Shown here: positions 63,401 through 64,000 of the stretch, piece by piece
Numbering within the stretch: the stretch's first letter is position 1
Layout: the number at the start of each line of letters is the position of its first letter
Made by a program: the position numbers and the translations under genes
Source: Bugula neritina
Taxonomy: Eukaryota; Bryozoa; Gymnolaemata; Cheilostomatida; Bugulidae
NCBI GenBank assembly: GCA_964035545.1
Contig: OZ037770.1
Location: 8,135,473-8,199,472 of the forward strand
Length of the DNA stretch: 64,000 nucleotides
Direction of reading: 5' to 3'
Notes under the pieces: generated by a model
What the model was told of the DNA's origin: nothing
The model's input: only the letters and a program-made list of their open reading frames with translations
Databases searched by the model: none

Positions 63401-63663
63401 AAGTAATTATTAATGCTAACATCATGCATTATACTCTATCACTCAAATTCACTCTCTGAAATCAAATTTCATATTCATTGCAAAAAATTTACTCTTGCAA
63501 ACTTGAGTTATAAATTGCATAAGCTATATGTAGCCCATCAGATACCTGCATGCCACCTGTTTCCATGAAGTAGGAGGTATCTTGAGGTAGATTAGGGTAG
63601 AAAGTAGCTGTGACAGAGCTTACAACTCCATCTTCCAAATTTACCTCCACATTGTGACAGACA
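60500..63663 (-). CDS. Gene A: extracellular protein with NHL-like beta-propeller, exons 2 to last
   Basis: Six exons with compatible phases: 63546-63663, 62827-62941, 61825-62383, 61174-61343, 60829-61000, 60500-60647 (stop TAG 60500-60502). Exon 63546 (VCHNVEVNLEDG, PNLPQDTSYFMETGG) is duplicated at 641-758. The large exon has strand-like repeats (KYIYFVDQRSCVRKLDRMA, TTIIGKGHCGNSTLG, DVYGMTYYEAADTFFIS, DNGVYTFSRTSP) recalling NHL/YWTD propeller blades, with N-glycosylation sites. Later exons are Cys-rich (DPDWLCILDKKYASMFFY, DGAADACLLKDLTSGVWV, GEYYKQTCWDIT). The end is hydrophobic (NCLIITVSFVLS), so a GPI signal or membrane anchor is possible. The signal exon should lie beyond 64000. Exon 61174 has an alternative in-frame donor at 61216. 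The family is not recognised. Confidence 0.7.
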
Positions 63664-64000
63664 CTGCAAGAGATTAATGAAATACTGAGTTCACACCAGT
63701 ACCATTACACAGAGGAACTTACTATTGAGGTGTAAATTAACTGCTTATATAGTGCATATTGTGTGACAGTAGAAGTAAAGTAAATTTAAGTAAAAAGCTT
63801 AAAGGTTGTGCTGTTGAAATTGTTGCATTACCATATTACTCGCTATTTATGTCCGTCAGTGCTGATTAGTAAAGGCTATATAGTTTTAGTTGGTAAGGAA
63901 ACTCTTTAATGTCTCACTCTCTTATAAGCCAGAGAATACAGTTACTAATATATTGCATCACTCAGCATGTCATATAATGATTGTATGCTCAAATAGCAAC

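Overview
This is a eukaryotic, almost certainly metazoan, window: AT-rich, intron-dense and dominated by genes on the minus strand. It holds a two-copy tandem cluster of receptor-type protein tyrosine phosphatases (RPTP) with fibronectin type III (FN3) ectodomains, flanked on both sides by copies of a second, unidentified secreted or membrane gene ('gene A'). Many short introns, an FN3-rich RPTP family, Ty1/copia and Ty3/gypsy relics and hammerhead-ribozyme repeats suggest an early-branching marine animal. A demosponge is my best guess, but the sequence does not prove it.

Layout. 641-1975 (-): signal-peptide exon and second exon of gene A', which runs off the left edge. 2.7-3.5 kb: (TA)n tracts, a palindromic element and a decayed hammerhead ribozyme. 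4527-31255 (-): RPTP1, 37 inferred exons whose reading phases all join: signal peptide, about 15 FN3 domains (seven are near-identical single-exon copies), juxtamembrane region, one TM helix, one PTP domain, short tail. A second copy of its first exon lies at 31991-32023. 33524-38979 (-): a young Ty1/copia element with LTRs that look identical, a 5-bp target duplication and a primer site matching the 5' half of initiator tRNA-Met. A 752-bp inverted-repeat element with 6-bp target duplications is nested in its coding frame. 39.3-40.9 kb: minisatellite and foldback repeats. 42119-57176 (-): RPTP2, a paralogue with matching exons and lengths, cut off inside an FN3 exon at 57176. 57177-60236: relics of two Ty3/gypsy-type elements in opposite orientations. 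60500-63663 (-): 3' two-thirds of gene A, including a probable NHL-like beta-propeller; its first exon should lie beyond 64000.

Most notable: (1) a tandem pair of complete hammerhead ribozyme motifs with cleavage sites 272 nt apart in an RPTP2 intron, the layout of a metazoan retrozyme or Penelope-type repeat; (2) two minisatellites in each RPTP made of repeated copies of the adjoining exon's 5' splice site, expanded reciprocally in the two paralogues; (3) a PTP domain with an intact [10 protein letters not shown] loop but WPS in place of WPD, in both copies; (4) several mobile insertions that can be dated relative to the RPTP duplication because the other paralogue shows the empty site.
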